Positions 8,265 through 16,919 of a stretch of 64,000 nt of DNA are shown piece after piece; the first letter of the stretch is position 1; every line of letters begins with the position of its first letter. The notes under the pieces are model-generated. The model saw nothing but the letters and a program-made list of their open reading frames with translations. It searched no databases and had not been told where the DNA came from. The stretch spans positions 51,396 to 115,395 of the forward strand of contig NZ_BMRV01000020.1 of the NCBI RefSeq assembly GCF_014648815.1, in the 5' to 3' direction. This stretch comes from Streptomyces flaveolus. Its GTDB lineage: Bacteria; Actinomycetota; Actinomycetes; Streptomycetales; Streptomycetaceae. Position numbers and translations under genes: made by a program.

Positions 8265-11147
8265 TCACTCCCCCGTCAGCCCCTCCGCCAGCACCTCCGC
8301 CAGATGCCGCCCCCGCACACCCGCCAGCTGCTCCAGCTGTGTCCGGCACGAGAAGCCGTCCGCCAGGACCACCGCCCCGTCCGGTGCCTCACGCACCGCC
8401 GGCAGCAACTGGTCCTCGGCGCACGCGGCCGAGACCGCGTGATGGCCTTTCTCGAAGCCGAAGTTGCCCGCGAGGCCGCAGCAGCCGCCGCTCAGCTCAC
8501 CGGTCAGGCCCGCCGCCTCGCGCAGACGGCGGTCGGCCGCGTCTCCCAGTACCGCGTGCTGGTGGCAGTGGGTCTGGCCGGTGACCGGGCGGTCCACGGC
8601 GGGTGGGGTCCAGTCGGGGGCGTGGCGCTCCAGGGCCTCGGCGAACGTCAGGACGCGGGCGGCGAGCCGGGCGGCGCGCGGATCGTCGTGGAGCAGTTCC
8701 GGCAGGTCCGTGCGCAGGGCCGCCGCGCAGCTCGGTTCCAGGACGACCACCGGCGCGCGCGTCTCCAGCACCGGCGCCATCAGGTCCAGCGTGCGGCGCA
8801 TCACCGCGCGGGCCCGGTCCAGCTGACCCGTGGAGACGTACGTCAGGCCGCAGCAGACCCGGCCCCGGCGGGCGGTCAGCAGGTCGGCCGCCGACCCCGA
8901 GGCACCGTCCCCGACGGCCCGGCCCCGCAGCGTCGGCGGCAGAGCCACCCGCAGTCCCGCGGCCTCCAGCACCCGTACGGCGGCCCGCCCCACGGACGGT
9001 GACAGGTGCTCGGTGAAGGTGTCGGGCCAGAGCACCACCAGGTCGCCGGACCGCCCGGCGGCCGGACGCCGCCTGCGCCACCACCGCGTGAACGTCTCCC
9101 CGGCCAGCCGCGGCAGCTCCCGCTCGCCCGCGATCCCGCCCAGCCGTTTCGCCACCGCGGCCAACGGCCGGACCGAGGCCAGGGCGTTGACGACCGGAGC
9201 GGTCCGGGTCCACGCCGCCCAGCGCAGCCACACCGGCAGCCACCCCATCGCGTAGTGGGCGGCGGGGCGGCGCCGGCCCGCGTAGTGGTGGTGCAGGAAC
9301 TCCGCCTTGTACGTGGCCATGTCCACCCCGACCGGGCAGTCGGAGCGGCAGCCCTTGCAGGACAGACACAGGTCCAGGGCGTCGCGGACCTCCGTGGACC
9401 GCCAGCCGTCGGTCACCAGCTCACCGGCGAGCATCTCGTGCAGCAGCCGCGCCCTGCCCCGCGTGGAGTTCTCCTCCTCCCCCGTCGCCCGGAACGAGGG
9501 GCACATCACCCCGGAGCCGGAGACCGACGCCGTACGGCACTTGGCGACGCCGACGCAGCGTCGCACCGCCGCCGAGAAGTCGCCCCCGTCGGCCGGGTAG
9601 CCGAACTCCACGTCCACCGGGTCGCGCGGCAGGACGGCGAAGCGCAGGTTCGCGTCCAGCGGCGCCGGGCGGACCAGCATCCCCGGGTTGAGCAGGTCGT
9701 CCGGGTCCCAGACGCCCTTGGCCCGCTCGAAGAGGGCCACCGTCTCCTCGCCGTACATCCGCGGCAGCAGCTCCGCCCGCGCCTGCCCGTCCCCGTGCTC
9801 CCCGGAGAGGGAGCCTCCGTGGGCCACGACCACGTCCGCCAGTTCCTGCGAGAAGCGGCGGAAGCGGGCCACCCCGGCGTCCGTCAGCAGGTCGAAGTCG
9901 ATGCGTACGTGGATGCAGCCGTCGCCGAAGTGCCCGTACGGCGTGCCGCGCAGGCCGTGGGCGGTCAGCAGCGCCCTGAAGTCCCGCAGGTAGGCGCCGA
10001 GCCGGGCCGGCGGCACCGCGCAGTCCTCCCAGCCCGGCCACGCCTCCGCCCCTCCCCCGGACTCCGTCTGGGAGGTGCCCCCAGGCATCCGCGTCGCCGT
10101 GCCGCTCGCGTCCTCCCGGATCCGCCACAGCGCCCGCTGCCCGGCCGGGTCGGTCACCACCAGCGCGTCCACGACGTCGGCCGCCCGCACGACGGCCTCC
10201 GCACGCGCGCGTGCCTCCGCCTGCGACGCACCGCCCGTCTCCACGAACAGCCAGGCCCCGCCCCGCGGCAGCCCCCGCGCGGACGGCACCAGGTCCACCG
10301 CCATGCCCTCCACGGTCAGCGGCCCGAGCGGCAGCAGGCCGGCCGCCGCCTCCGCGGCCCCGGCCTCGTCGGCGTAGCCCAGCACCGCCAGCGCACGCGC
10401 GCGTGGCGCCTCGACCAGCCGGACCTCCGCCTCGGTCAGCACGCCCAGCGTGCCCTCCGAGCCGCAGAAGGAGCGGGCGACGTCCGCGCCGTGCTCGGGG
10501 AGCAGCGCGTCCAGCGCGTAGCCGGAGATGCGGCGGGGCAGGGCGGGGAAGCCGGTGCGCAGCCGCGCCAGGTCGCCGTCCACCAGCTCGCGCAGGCCCT
10601 CCGGCGCCCCCGCCCAGTCCCGCCCGAGCCGCAGCCGCCGCCCGCGCGCGGTCAGCACGGTCAGCTCGCGCACGCTGTCCGCCGTGGTGCCCCAGGCCAC
10701 CGAGTGGGAGCCGCACGAGTTGTTGCCGATCATCCCGCCGAGCGTGCAGCGGCTGTGGGTGGAGGGGTCGGGGCCGAAGCGCAGGCCGTGCGGAGCGGCG
10801 GCCTCCTGGAGGCGGTCGAGGACCAGGCCCGGCTGGACGACCGCCGTGCGCGCCCCGGGGTCGAGGGAGACCAGCCGGTTCATGTGCCGGGTGAAGTCCA
10901 GGACGACGCCCCTGCCGGTGGCCTGCCCCGCGATCGACGTGCCCCCGCCGCGCGCCACGACCGGCACACCCCGCTCCCGGCACACCTCCAGCACGGCTGC
11001 CACGTCGTCGGCGTCCCGCGGCGCCACCACCCCGAGCGGGACGCGCCGGTAGTTGGACGCGTCCATGGTGGTCAGCGCCCGGGAGGTGACGTCGAATCCG
11101 ACCTCGCCCCGGACGGCCCCGCGCAGTGCTGCCTCCAGATCGGTCAT
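8265..11147 (-). CDS. FAD-linked oxidase fused to Fe-S/CCG protein (D-lactate/glycolate dehydrogenase type)
   Basis: 960 residues, ATG at 11147. Residues about 30-210 form the FAD-binding (PCMH/VAO) domain, with VVARGGGTSIAGQATG and GNNSCGSHSVAWGTT. A FAD-oxidase C-terminal cap follows (about 250-500). Next come cysteine clusters: one around CVGVAKC...MCPSF and one CLSCKGCRSDCP at about 590-605, then two CCG-type regions including CCGLAGNFG. The layout is that of single-chain DLD/GlcD-GlcF fusions that oxidise D-2-hydroxyacids at the membrane and pass electrons to quinone. The gene stands alone and is divergent from serC. D-lactate is the likeliest substrate, by family only. Confidence 0.88.
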   Translation of the reverse strand: MTDLEAALRGAVRGEVGFDVTSRALTTMDASNYRRVPLGVVAPRDADDVAAVLEVCRERGVPVVARGGGTSIAGQATGRGVVLDFTRHMNRLVSLDPGARTAVVQPGLVLDRLQEAAAPHGLRFGPDPSTHSRCTLGGMIGNNSCGSHSVAWGTTADSVRELTVLTARGRRLRLGRDWAGAPEGLRELVDGDLARLRTGFPALPRRISGYALDALLPEHGADVARSFCGSEGTLGVLTEAEVRLVEAPRARALAVLGYADEAGAAEAAAGLLPLGPLTVEGMAVDLVPSARGLPRGGAWLFVETGGASQAEARARAEAVVRAADVVDALVVTDPAGQRALWRIREDASGTATRMPGGTSQTESGGGAEAWPGWEDCAVPPARLGAYLRDFRALLTAHGLRGTPYGHFGDGCIHVRIDFDLLTDAGVARFRRFSQELADVVVAHGGSLSGEHGDGQARAELLPRMYGEETVALFERAKGVWDPDDLLNPGMLVRPAPLDANLRFAVLPRDPVDVEFGYPADGGDFSAAVRRCVGVAKCRTASVSGSGVMCPSFRATGEEENSTRGRARLLHEMLAGELVTDGWRSTEVRDALDLCLSCKGCRSDCPVGVDMATYKAEFLHHHYAGRRRPAAHYAMGWLPVWLRWAAWTRTAPVVNALASVRPLAAVAKRLGGIAGERELPRLAGETFTRWWRRRRPAAGRSGDLVVLWPDTFTEHLSPSVGRAAVRVLEAAGLRVALPPTLRGRAVGDGASGSAADLLTARRGRVCCGLTYVSTGQLDRARAVMRRTLDLMAPVLETRAPVVVLEPSCAAALRTDLPELLHDDPRAARLAARVLTFAEALERHAPDWTPPAVDRPVTGQTHCHQHAVLGDAADRRLREAAGLTGELSGGCCGLAGNFGFEKGHHAVSAACAEDQLLPAVREAPDGAVVLADGFSCRTQLEQLAGVRGRHLAEVLAEGLTGE

Positions 11148-11244
11148 GCGTCCAGGATGGGCTCTCGTAGCTCGCTACAGGTCCGCAAGGCGGAGATCTC
11201 GTCTCATCGGACGGACATGTCGCCGTCCGGTTTCACCCAGGGGG

Positions 11245-11250
11245 TAGCCT
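11245..11250 (+). promoter_or_regulatory. -10 hexamer TAGCCT, leaderless promoter of serC
   Basis: TAGCCT is 7 bases before the GTG start of serC and there is no Shine-Dalgarno sequence between them. Confidence 0.6.
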
Positions 11251-11257
11251 CCGGCTC

Positions 11258-12376
11258 GTGGCTGAGATCCAGATTCCTGCTGACATCAAGCCCGCGGACG
11301 GTCGATTCGGCGCGGGTCCCTCCAAGGTGCGGGTGGAGGCGCTGGACGCGCTGGCCGCCACCGGTACGTCCCTCCTCGGGACCTCCCACCGCCAGGCCCC
11401 GGTCAAGAACCTGGTCGGCAAGGTCCGTGAGGGCATCCGCGAGCTGTTCCAGCTCCCCGACGGTTACGAGGTGATCCTCGGCAACGGCGGCTCCACGGCG
11501 TTCTGGGACGTCGCGACGCACGGCCTGATCGAGAACAAGTCGCAGCACCTCACCTTCGGCGAGTTCTCCTCCAAGTTCGCCAAGGCGGCCAAGCTCGCCC
11601 CCTGGCTGGCCGAGCCGACGGTCGTCTCCGCCGACCCGGGCACCCACCCCGAGGCGCGGGCCGAGGCCGGCGTGGACGTGTACGCGTTCACCCACAACGA
11701 GACCTCGACCGGTGTCGCCATGCCCATCGAGCGGGTCGCCGGCGCGGACGAGGGCTCCCTCGTGCTGGTCGACGCGACCTCGGGCGCCGGCGGCCTGCCC
11801 GTCGACATCGCCGAGACCGACGTCTACTACTTCGCCCCGCAGAAGTCCTTCGCCTCCGACGGCGGCCTGTGGATCGGCGTCTTCTCCCCGGCCGCCATCG
11901 AGCGCGCCGAGCGGATCCACGCGTCCGGCCGGCACGTCCCGGAGTTCTTCTCGCTGCCGACGGCGATCGACAACTCCCGCAAGAACCAGACGTACAACAC
12001 CCCGGCGCTGGCCACCCTGTTCCTCCTCAACGAGCAGCTGGAGTGGATGAACGGCCAGGGCGGCCTGGACTTCACCGTCCGCCGCACCGCGACCTCCGCG
12101 CGCACGCTGTACGGCTGGGCAGAGGACGTGAAGTTCGCGACGCCGTTCGTCACCGACCCGGCCAAGCGGTCGCAGGTCATCGGCACCATCGACTTCTCCG
12201 ACGACATCGACGCCGCCGCCGTCGCCAAGGTGCTGCGCGCCAACGGCATCGTCGACACCGAGCCGTACCGCAAGCTCGGCCGCAACCAGCTGCGGGTCGC
12301 GATGTTCCCGGCGATCGACCCGGCCGACGTCGAGGCGCTGACCAAGTGCATCGACTACGTGATCGAGAAGCTCTGA
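11258..12376 (+). CDS. serC: Phosphoserine aminotransferase
   Basis: 372 residues from a GTG at 11258. It converts 3-phosphohydroxypyruvate and glutamate to phosphoserine in serine synthesis, in the cytoplasm. The actinobacterial SerC form is clear: ADGRFGAGPSKVR near the N-terminus, the GNGGSTAFWD cofactor loop, and the PLP lysine K196 in FAPQKSFASDGG. Length equals that of actinomycete SerC. The mRNA is probably leaderless. A perfect 26-base palindrome ends the unit. Confidence 0.96.
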   Translation: MAEIQIPADIKPADGRFGAGPSKVRVEALDALAATGTSLLGTSHRQAPVKNLVGKVREGIRELFQLPDGYEVILGNGGSTAFWDVATHGLIENKSQHLTFGEFSSKFAKAAKLAPWLAEPTVVSADPGTHPEARAEAGVDVYAFTHNETSTGVAMPIERVAGADEGSLVLVDATSGAGGLPVDIAETDVYYFAPQKSFASDGGLWIGVFSPAAIERAERIHASGRHVPEFFSLPTAIDNSRKNQTYNTPALATLFLLNEQLEWMNGQGGLDFTVRRTATSARTLYGWAEDVKFATPFVTDPAKRSQVIGTIDFSDDIDAAAVAKVLRANGIVDTEPYRKLGRNQLRVAMFPAIDPADVEALTKCIDYVIEKL

Positions 12377-12398
12377 TCACCACTCCCGTACGACGGTA

Positions 12399-12424
12399 GG
12401 GGCGCCCGGCATGCCGGGCGCCCC
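12399..12424. terminator. Bidirectional terminator between serC and the ABC pump
   Basis: GGGGCGCCCGGCA and its exact complement TGCCGGGCGCCCC abut, giving a 26-base perfect palindrome 23 bases after serC and 18 bases after the convergent ABC permease gene. It can stop transcription from both sides. Confidence 0.8.
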
Positions 12425-12441
12425 TCGCCGTTCTCCCGCTC

Positions 12442-13266
12442 CTACCGGCTGAGCCGCTGGAAGCGGCGCACCGCCAGCGGCAGGAAGACCGCCGTCAGCA
12501 CCACCGGCCAGGCTCCCGCCATCAGCAGCGCGTGCTGCTCGACCCACGAGTCGCCGCCGCCCGCCGGCGTGCCGAACAGGTCGCGGGCCGCCGCCGCCGT
12601 GGAGGAGATGGGGTTCCAGGCGGCCACCCAGCCCAGCCAGTCGGGCATGAGCTGCGGGGCGACGAAGATGCTGGAGATCATCGTCAGCGGGAAGGCGACC
12701 GCGAACAGGCCGCCCGCCGCCTCCGGGTCGGGCACGAGCAGGCCGAGCCACACGCCGACCCAGATCAGCGCGAACCGCAGCCACAGCAGCAGCCCGAACG
12801 CCGCCGCGAAGCCCCAGCCGCCGTCCGGCCGCCACCCCATGGCCAGCGCCGTCAGCATCATGATGGCCAGCTCGGCGCAGGCGACCACGAGGTCGGTGAC
12901 GCCCCGTCCCGCCACCACCGCGGAGGACGACATCGGCATGGACCGGAACCGGTCGATGACGCCCCTGGTCGAGTCGTGGACGACGACGGTCGCGGTGTTG
13001 ATGAAGCCGAAGGCCATGGTCATCACGAACATGCCCGGCATCAGGAAGTCCTTGTAGTCCCCGCCGCCGGGCACGGTCATCGCGCTGCCGAAGACATAGC
13101 CGTAGAGCAGGACCGACAGGATCGGGAAGCCCAGCTGCCAGGCGATGTTGACGGGCTGGCGCTGGTAGTGGGTCAGCCCGCGGCGGACGATGTTGCCGCA
13201 GTCGGCGAGGAGCCAGTACAGCCGCCCGCGCCCGCGCGGGGCCGTCGTCAGGTCGAGGGCGCTCAT
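12442..13266 (-). CDS. ABC-2 type transporter permease (DrrB-like)
   Basis: 274 residues, ATG at 13266. After a short cytoplasmic N-terminus there are six hydrophobic helices, with the ABC-2 signature region GVIDRFRSMPMS between helices 2 and 3 and a PLTMISSIFVAP stretch ahead of the last loops. It forms the membrane channel of an exporter with the ATPase encoded just upstream, whose stop codon overlaps this ATG by 4 bp (ATGA). Substrates of DrrAB relatives are hydrophobic drugs; none can be named here. Confidence 0.9.
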   Translation of the reverse strand: MSALDLTTAPRGRGRLYWLLADCGNIVRRGLTHYQRQPVNIAWQLGFPILSVLLYGYVFGSAMTVPGGGDYKDFLMPGMFVMTMAFGFINTATVVVHDSTRGVIDRFRSMPMSSSAVVAGRGVTDLVVACAELAIMMLTALAMGWRPDGGWGFAAAFGLLLWLRFALIWVGVWLGLLVPDPEAAGGLFAVAFPLTMISSIFVAPQLMPDWLGWVAAWNPISSTAAAARDLFGTPAGGGDSWVEQHALLMAGAWPVVLTAVFLPLAVRRFQRLSR

Positions 13267-14246
13267 GCCGCCACCGCCTCCTTACCCGCACGGCCGGCAC
13301 GGTCCGTCCGGTGTCCGGTCAGGCGCAGGAACACGTCGTCGAGGCTGGGCCTGCGCAGCCCGATGTCCTCCACGGCGACCTGCTCGTCCTGGAGGGTGCG
13401 GGCGACCTCGGTCAGCGCGGACACCCGGTCGGTGACCGGCGCGTGCACGCGCAGCGCCTCCTCGTCGGCCTCGGGTTCGCCGTCGCAGACCCGGGCGACC
13501 ACCTTCACCACCCTCGGGATGTCCGCCCGTTCGGCGACCACGACCTCGACGCGGTCGCCGCCCACCAGGTTCTTCAGCCCGTCCGGGGTGTCGTCGGCGA
13601 TGGCGCGGCCCTGGTCGATGACGGTGATGCGGGAGGCGAGCTTGTCGGCCTCCTCCAAGTACTGCGTGGTCAGCAGCACGCTCGTGCCGCTCGCCACCAG
13701 TGCCCGCACGGAGTCCCAGACCTCGCCGCGGCTGCGGGGGTCGAGGCCCGTGGTCGGCTCGTCCAGGAACAGCACGGACGGCGCGAGGATCATGGAGGCG
13801 GCCAGGTCGAGGCGGCGCCGCATACCGCCGCTGTACTTGCCGACGCCCCGGTCGGCGGCGTCGGTCAGGTCGAACTGCTCCAACAGCTCGACGGCGCGGG
13901 CCCGGGCCCGCCTGCCGCCGAGGTGGAACAGGCGCCCGAACATCTCCAGGTTCTGCCGGCCGGTGAGCACCTCGTCCACGGCCGCGTACTGCCCGGTGAG
14001 CCCGATCCGCGCCCGCACCTCGCGCGCCTGCCGGGCGACGTCCAGACCGGCCACCTCGGCCCGCCCTGCGTCCAGCCGGACCAGTGTGGACAGGATGCGC
14101 ACGGCGGTGGTCTTGCCGGCGCCGTTCGGTCCCAGCAGGCCGTGCACGGTGCCCTCGCGGACGGCCAGGTCGAAGCCGTCGAGGGCGTGCTTCTCGCCGT
14201 ACCGCTTCTGAAGGCCCTCGGCCCGTACCGCGTGTCCGTCGCTCAT
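13263..14246 (-). CDS. ABC transporter ATPase (DrrA-like)
   Basis: 327 residues from ATG 14246, with GAGGGGA 4-5 bases upstream; the open frame extending to 14342 would run through the operator region. Walker A is GPNGAGKT (39-46), the signature motif is the variant YSGGMRRRLDL, Walker B is VLFLDEPTTGLDP, and a C-terminal DrrA extension (about 230-310) follows. It powers the adjoining permease. It is divergent from a TetR gene across a twin operator, so induction by the pumped compound is likely. Confidence 0.92.
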   Translation of the reverse strand: MSDGHAVRAEGLQKRYGEKHALDGFDLAVREGTVHGLLGPNGAGKTTAVRILSTLVRLDAGRAEVAGLDVARQAREVRARIGLTGQYAAVDEVLTGRQNLEMFGRLFHLGGRRARARAVELLEQFDLTDAADRGVGKYSGGMRRRLDLAASMILAPSVLFLDEPTTGLDPRSRGEVWDSVRALVASGTSVLLTTQYLEEADKLASRITVIDQGRAIADDTPDGLKNLVGGDRVEVVVAERADIPRVVKVVARVCDGEPEADEEALRVHAPVTDRVSALTEVARTLQDEQVAVEDIGLRRPSLDDVFLRLTGHRTDRAGRAGKEAVAA

Positions 14247-14271
14247 GGGTCCCCTCTCGCTCCCTGACTGA

Positions 14272-14303
14272 GTACACCGTACCCGATTACGCGTACGCTG
14301 TAC
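14272..14303. promoter_or_regulatory. Twin TetR operator between pump and regulator
   Basis: Two GTACNNNGTAC boxes (GTACACCGTAC at 14272-14282 and GTACGCTGTAC at 14293-14303) have centres 21 bp apart, two helical turns. Both are followed by CC or CCC, so they also read as a direct repeat. The site covers the likely promoter region of both divergent genes and suits cooperative binding of two TetR dimers. Confidence 0.65.
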
Positions 14304-14323
14304 CCAGTTTTTTCCCGCGGACC

Positions 14324-14329
14324 TAGACT
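14324..14329 (+). promoter_or_regulatory. -10 hexamer TAGACT, leaderless promoter of the TetR gene
   Basis: TAGACT lies 6 bases before the ATG at 14336. The twin operator sits over the matching -35 zone, so the regulator should repress itself. Confidence 0.6.
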
Positions 14330-14335
14330 GACCCC

Positions 14336-15124
14336 ATGGCAAGCGGTACGGAGACCAGCGGCAGCGGCGACATCAACCGCACCCTGGAACTGTTGTGGGA
14401 CACCGGCCGGCGGCCCAGCCGCGGGCCCAGGCCGGGCCTGACGCTGGAGCGGATCGTCGAGGCCGCCGTCGAGGTCGCGGACCGCGACGGGCTCGGCGCG
14501 GTCTCGATGCGCCGGATCGCCACGGAGCTGGGCACCGGCACGATGTCCCTCTACCGCTACGTCCCCGGCAAGGGCGAGCTGATCGACCTGATGCTGGACC
14601 GCGTCCAGCGCACGTCCCAGGAGCCCGACGGCTTCGGTGACGGCGGCTGGCGCTCGGCGCTGGAGGCCCTCGGCCACGCCACCCTCGCCCTCTACCGCCG
14701 CCACACCTGGCTGCTGGAGGTCAACCAGTCCCGCGCGATCCTCGGCCCGGCCGCTCTGGACGGCATGGAGAAGGTGCTCACCCGGATCAGGCCGATGGGC
14801 CTCACCGACCCCGAACTGGTGTCGGCGATCGTCATGATCGACGGGTATGTCGTCGGAGCCGCCCGCACGCAGGTGTACCAGGAGGAGGCCGAGCGCAGCT
14901 CCGGGCTGACGGACGCCCAGTTCTGGCAGGCCCAGCAGCCGGTGCTGGAGAAGGCCATGACGAGCGGGCGCTACCCGGTGCTGGCGTCCCTGTCGGAGGA
15001 CGCCTTCGGCACCGGCTTCGACCACTTCGAGTTCGGGCTTCAGCGCATCCTGGACGGGCTGGAGGTGCTGGTGACCGCGCGGCGGGCGGCGGGCGGCTCA
15101 GCGACGCCGGAACAGCCGTCGTAG
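14336..15124 (+). CDS. TetR-family repressor of the Drr-like pump
   Basis: 262 residues. After a flexible 35-residue N-terminus the helix-turn-helix lies at about residues 40-85, with LERIVEAAVEVADRDG and VSMRRIATELGTGTMSLYRY. The rest is a TetR class C ligand-binding domain of the tetracycline-repressor C-terminal type, with a hydrophobic pocket region around YVVGAARTQVYQEE. Its divergence from the DrrAB-like pair and the twin palindrome between them make it their probable repressor. Its last 27 bases overlap the convergent surface-protein gene. Confidence 0.9.
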   Translation: MASGTETSGSGDINRTLELLWDTGRRPSRGPRPGLTLERIVEAAVEVADRDGLGAVSMRRIATELGTGTMSLYRYVPGKGELIDLMLDRVQRTSQEPDGFGDGGWRSALEALGHATLALYRRHTWLLEVNQSRAILGPAALDGMEKVLTRIRPMGLTDPELVSAIVMIDGYVVGAARTQVYQEEAERSSGLTDAQFWQAQQPVLEKAMTSGRYPVLASLSEDAFGTGFDHFEFGLQRILDGLEVLVTARRAAGGSATPEQPS

Positions 15125-16078
15125 CCCGAACAGGGCCCCGCACGCCACGATCAGGCCGAGCGCGCCGACCTTGAGCGTGTCCCCGCCGGCCCCGCCCTCA
15201 CCGGAGGCCTCGGTCCCGCCGCCCGACGCGGCGCCACCCCCGCCGGACGGGCCGCCCCCGGGCGCGTCCTCGGCCTTCACGGGGCTGTTCGCGCCCTCCA
15301 TCCCGAGCAGCAGCTTCGCGCCGTCGGCGGTGTAGGTGGCGGACTCGCCCTGCCCCAGGGGCACACTGATGCGGCCCTTGCGCTGGATCTTCCCGCCGTT
15401 CCACGCGTACCAGATGCCGCCGAGGTAGCCGCGCACGGCGAGCCGCTCGCCGTCCGGGGAGAACGCGGCGTCGGTGGCCCACAGATCGACGGGGACGGTG
15501 GGCCGGAAGACGTTGGTGCCGGAGGAGGACAGCTTCGCCGGGCCCTCGTACAGGTGCCCGCCGTCCTCGTTCTTGTCGATGATGTAGACGCGCCCGGTCT
15601 TCGGGTGGACGACCATGGACTCGGCGTCGCGGGCGCCGTCCGCGTACTTCACGACGTACTGCGTGGCCTTGACCGTCTGGTCCTTCAGTTCCCTCGGCTC
15701 GGGCAGCTCGTAGATCCACACGTACGGCCAGGTGCCGCCGAGGTTGTCCCCGATGTCGCCGACGAAGATCTTGTTGCCGGGCCCGATGGAGATCGCCTCC
15801 ACGTCCCGAGGCGTGCCCACGCCGGAGAGCGCGACGCGGGCGACGGTCTCGCCGGTGGCGCCGTCGACGGCGTAGAGGTAGGGGCCGTTGTCCTGGTCGT
15901 TGTGCGTCCAGTAGACGCCGGGGTGGAGGCGGGAGGCGGCGAGGCCGCTGGACTCGGTGATGCGCGGGTCCTTGATCGTGAACCCGTCGCTTCCGTCGTC
16001 CCCGTCGGCGGCGGAGGCGGGCACGGCGAACGCGCCCACGAGGAGGGCCGAGACGAGGAGGGCGAAAGATCGGCGCAT
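15098..16078 (-). CDS. Secreted, membrane-anchored beta-propeller-like protein
   Basis: 326 residues from ATG 16078. Residues 1-28 are a signal peptide ending in VPASA. The body has propeller-like blades (for example LYAVDGATGETVARV, RVYIIDKNEDGGHLY and AFSPDGERLAVRGYLGG). A Gly/Ser/Pro-rich linker (about 268-300) leads to a C-terminal membrane helix and the basic end RRLFRRR. There is no sortase motif; the protein is held by its C-terminal helix, exposed outside. Function is unknown. It ends inside the 3' end of the TetR gene. Confidence 0.78.
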   Translation of the reverse strand: MRRSFALLVSALLVGAFAVPASAADGDDGSDGFTIKDPRITESSGLAASRLHPGVYWTHNDQDNGPYLYAVDGATGETVARVALSGVGTPRDVEAISIGPGNKIFVGDIGDNLGGTWPYVWIYELPEPRELKDQTVKATQYVVKYADGARDAESMVVHPKTGRVYIIDKNEDGGHLYEGPAKLSSSGTNVFRPTVPVDLWATDAAFSPDGERLAVRGYLGGIWYAWNGGKIQRKGRISVPLGQGESATYTADGAKLLLGMEGANSPVKAEDAPGGGPSGGGGAASGGGTEASGEGGAGGDTLKVGALGLIVACGALFGLRRLFRRR

Positions 16079-16178
16079 GTGCCAAGCCTGCCATCCCGCG
16101 CGGGCGTTCACGGTGACGGTCGTCCCGGGTGGCCGGGCTCACATCGCGTCGGCCAGGCTGATCGTCCATGATGAGCGG

Positions 16179-16856
16179 ATGCTCAGGTTCATGTTCGTCG
16201 GTGACTCCATGACCATCGGGAGCGCCGGGGAACACACGTGGCGCTACCGCATGTGGCAGCACCTGCGCGACACGTACGGCCGCCCCTTCACGTTCGCCGG
16301 CCCCCGCGAGTCGCTGCACGACCCGGCGACGGACGCCCCCACCTCGTACGCCTACGCCGACCCCGGCTTCCCCCGCGCGCACCTGGCCGGCTGGGGCGAG
16401 GGCTGGCACCACATGACGCCGCTGATCGGCGAGGCGGTCCGCGTCCACCGCGCGGACGTGCTCCTGGTCTCCCTCGGTCTGATCGACCTCGGCTTCTACA
16501 CCAACCCGGAGCAGACCGCGGACAACGTCCGCGCCTTCGTGGCCGCGGCCCGGTCGGCGAACCCGCGCGTCCGCGTGGCCGTCATGCCGGTGATCACGAA
16601 CATACGGGTGGAGGCCGACGCGCCCTTCGCCGACCAGGTCCACCGCTTCAACGAACTCCTGGCCAAGACCCTCACCGACCTCGACGAACCGGGCTCCGCC
16701 CTCCTCCTCGTCCCGCCGCCGCAGTCGTACGACTTCCACACGGACACCTACGACGGCACCCACCCCAACGAGGCCGGCGAGCACAAGATCGCGGGCGCGT
16801 TCGCCCGGGCGCTGCACGAGGAGTGGGGGCTGGGCGGGGAGTACGCGGCGCCCTGA
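16179..16856 (+). CDS. SGNH/GDSL-family hydrolase
   Basis: 225 residues from ATG 16179 (the open frame begins further upstream but with no family match). Block I is FVGDSMTIGS, block III is the region around SLGLIDLGF, and block V carries the catalytic Asp and His in DGTHPNEAGEHKIA. It should hydrolyse an ester or acetyl group through the Ser-Asp-His triad. No signal peptide is seen with this start, so it is probably intracellular or exported by another route. The substrate is unknown. Confidence 0.85.
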   Translation: MLRFMFVGDSMTIGSAGEHTWRYRMWQHLRDTYGRPFTFAGPRESLHDPATDAPTSYAYADPGFPRAHLAGWGEGWHHMTPLIGEAVRVHRADVLLVSLGLIDLGFYTNPEQTADNVRAFVAAARSANPRVRVAVMPVITNIRVEADAPFADQVHRFNELLAKTLTDLDEPGSALLLVPPPQSYDFHTDTYDGTHPNEAGEHKIAGAFARALHEEWGLGGEYAAP

Positions 16857-16881
16857 CCCGACCGCGACCGTGCGGACCCGC

Positions 16882-16912
16882 TTGCCTGGAGCGCACTCCA
16901 GGTCGTTGGCTT
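16882..16912 (+). promoter_or_regulatory. MerR-type promoter before the aldo/keto reductase gene
   Basis: CTGGAG-CGCA-CTCCAG (16886-16901) is a perfect 6-bp inverted repeat lying between TTGCCT (16882-16887) and a -10-like TGGCTT (16907-16912). The 19-bp spacer with a palindrome inside it is the hallmark of promoters twisted into activity by MerR-family activators. No MerR gene is in the window. Confidence 0.6.
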
Positions 16913-16919
16913 GGGGACC

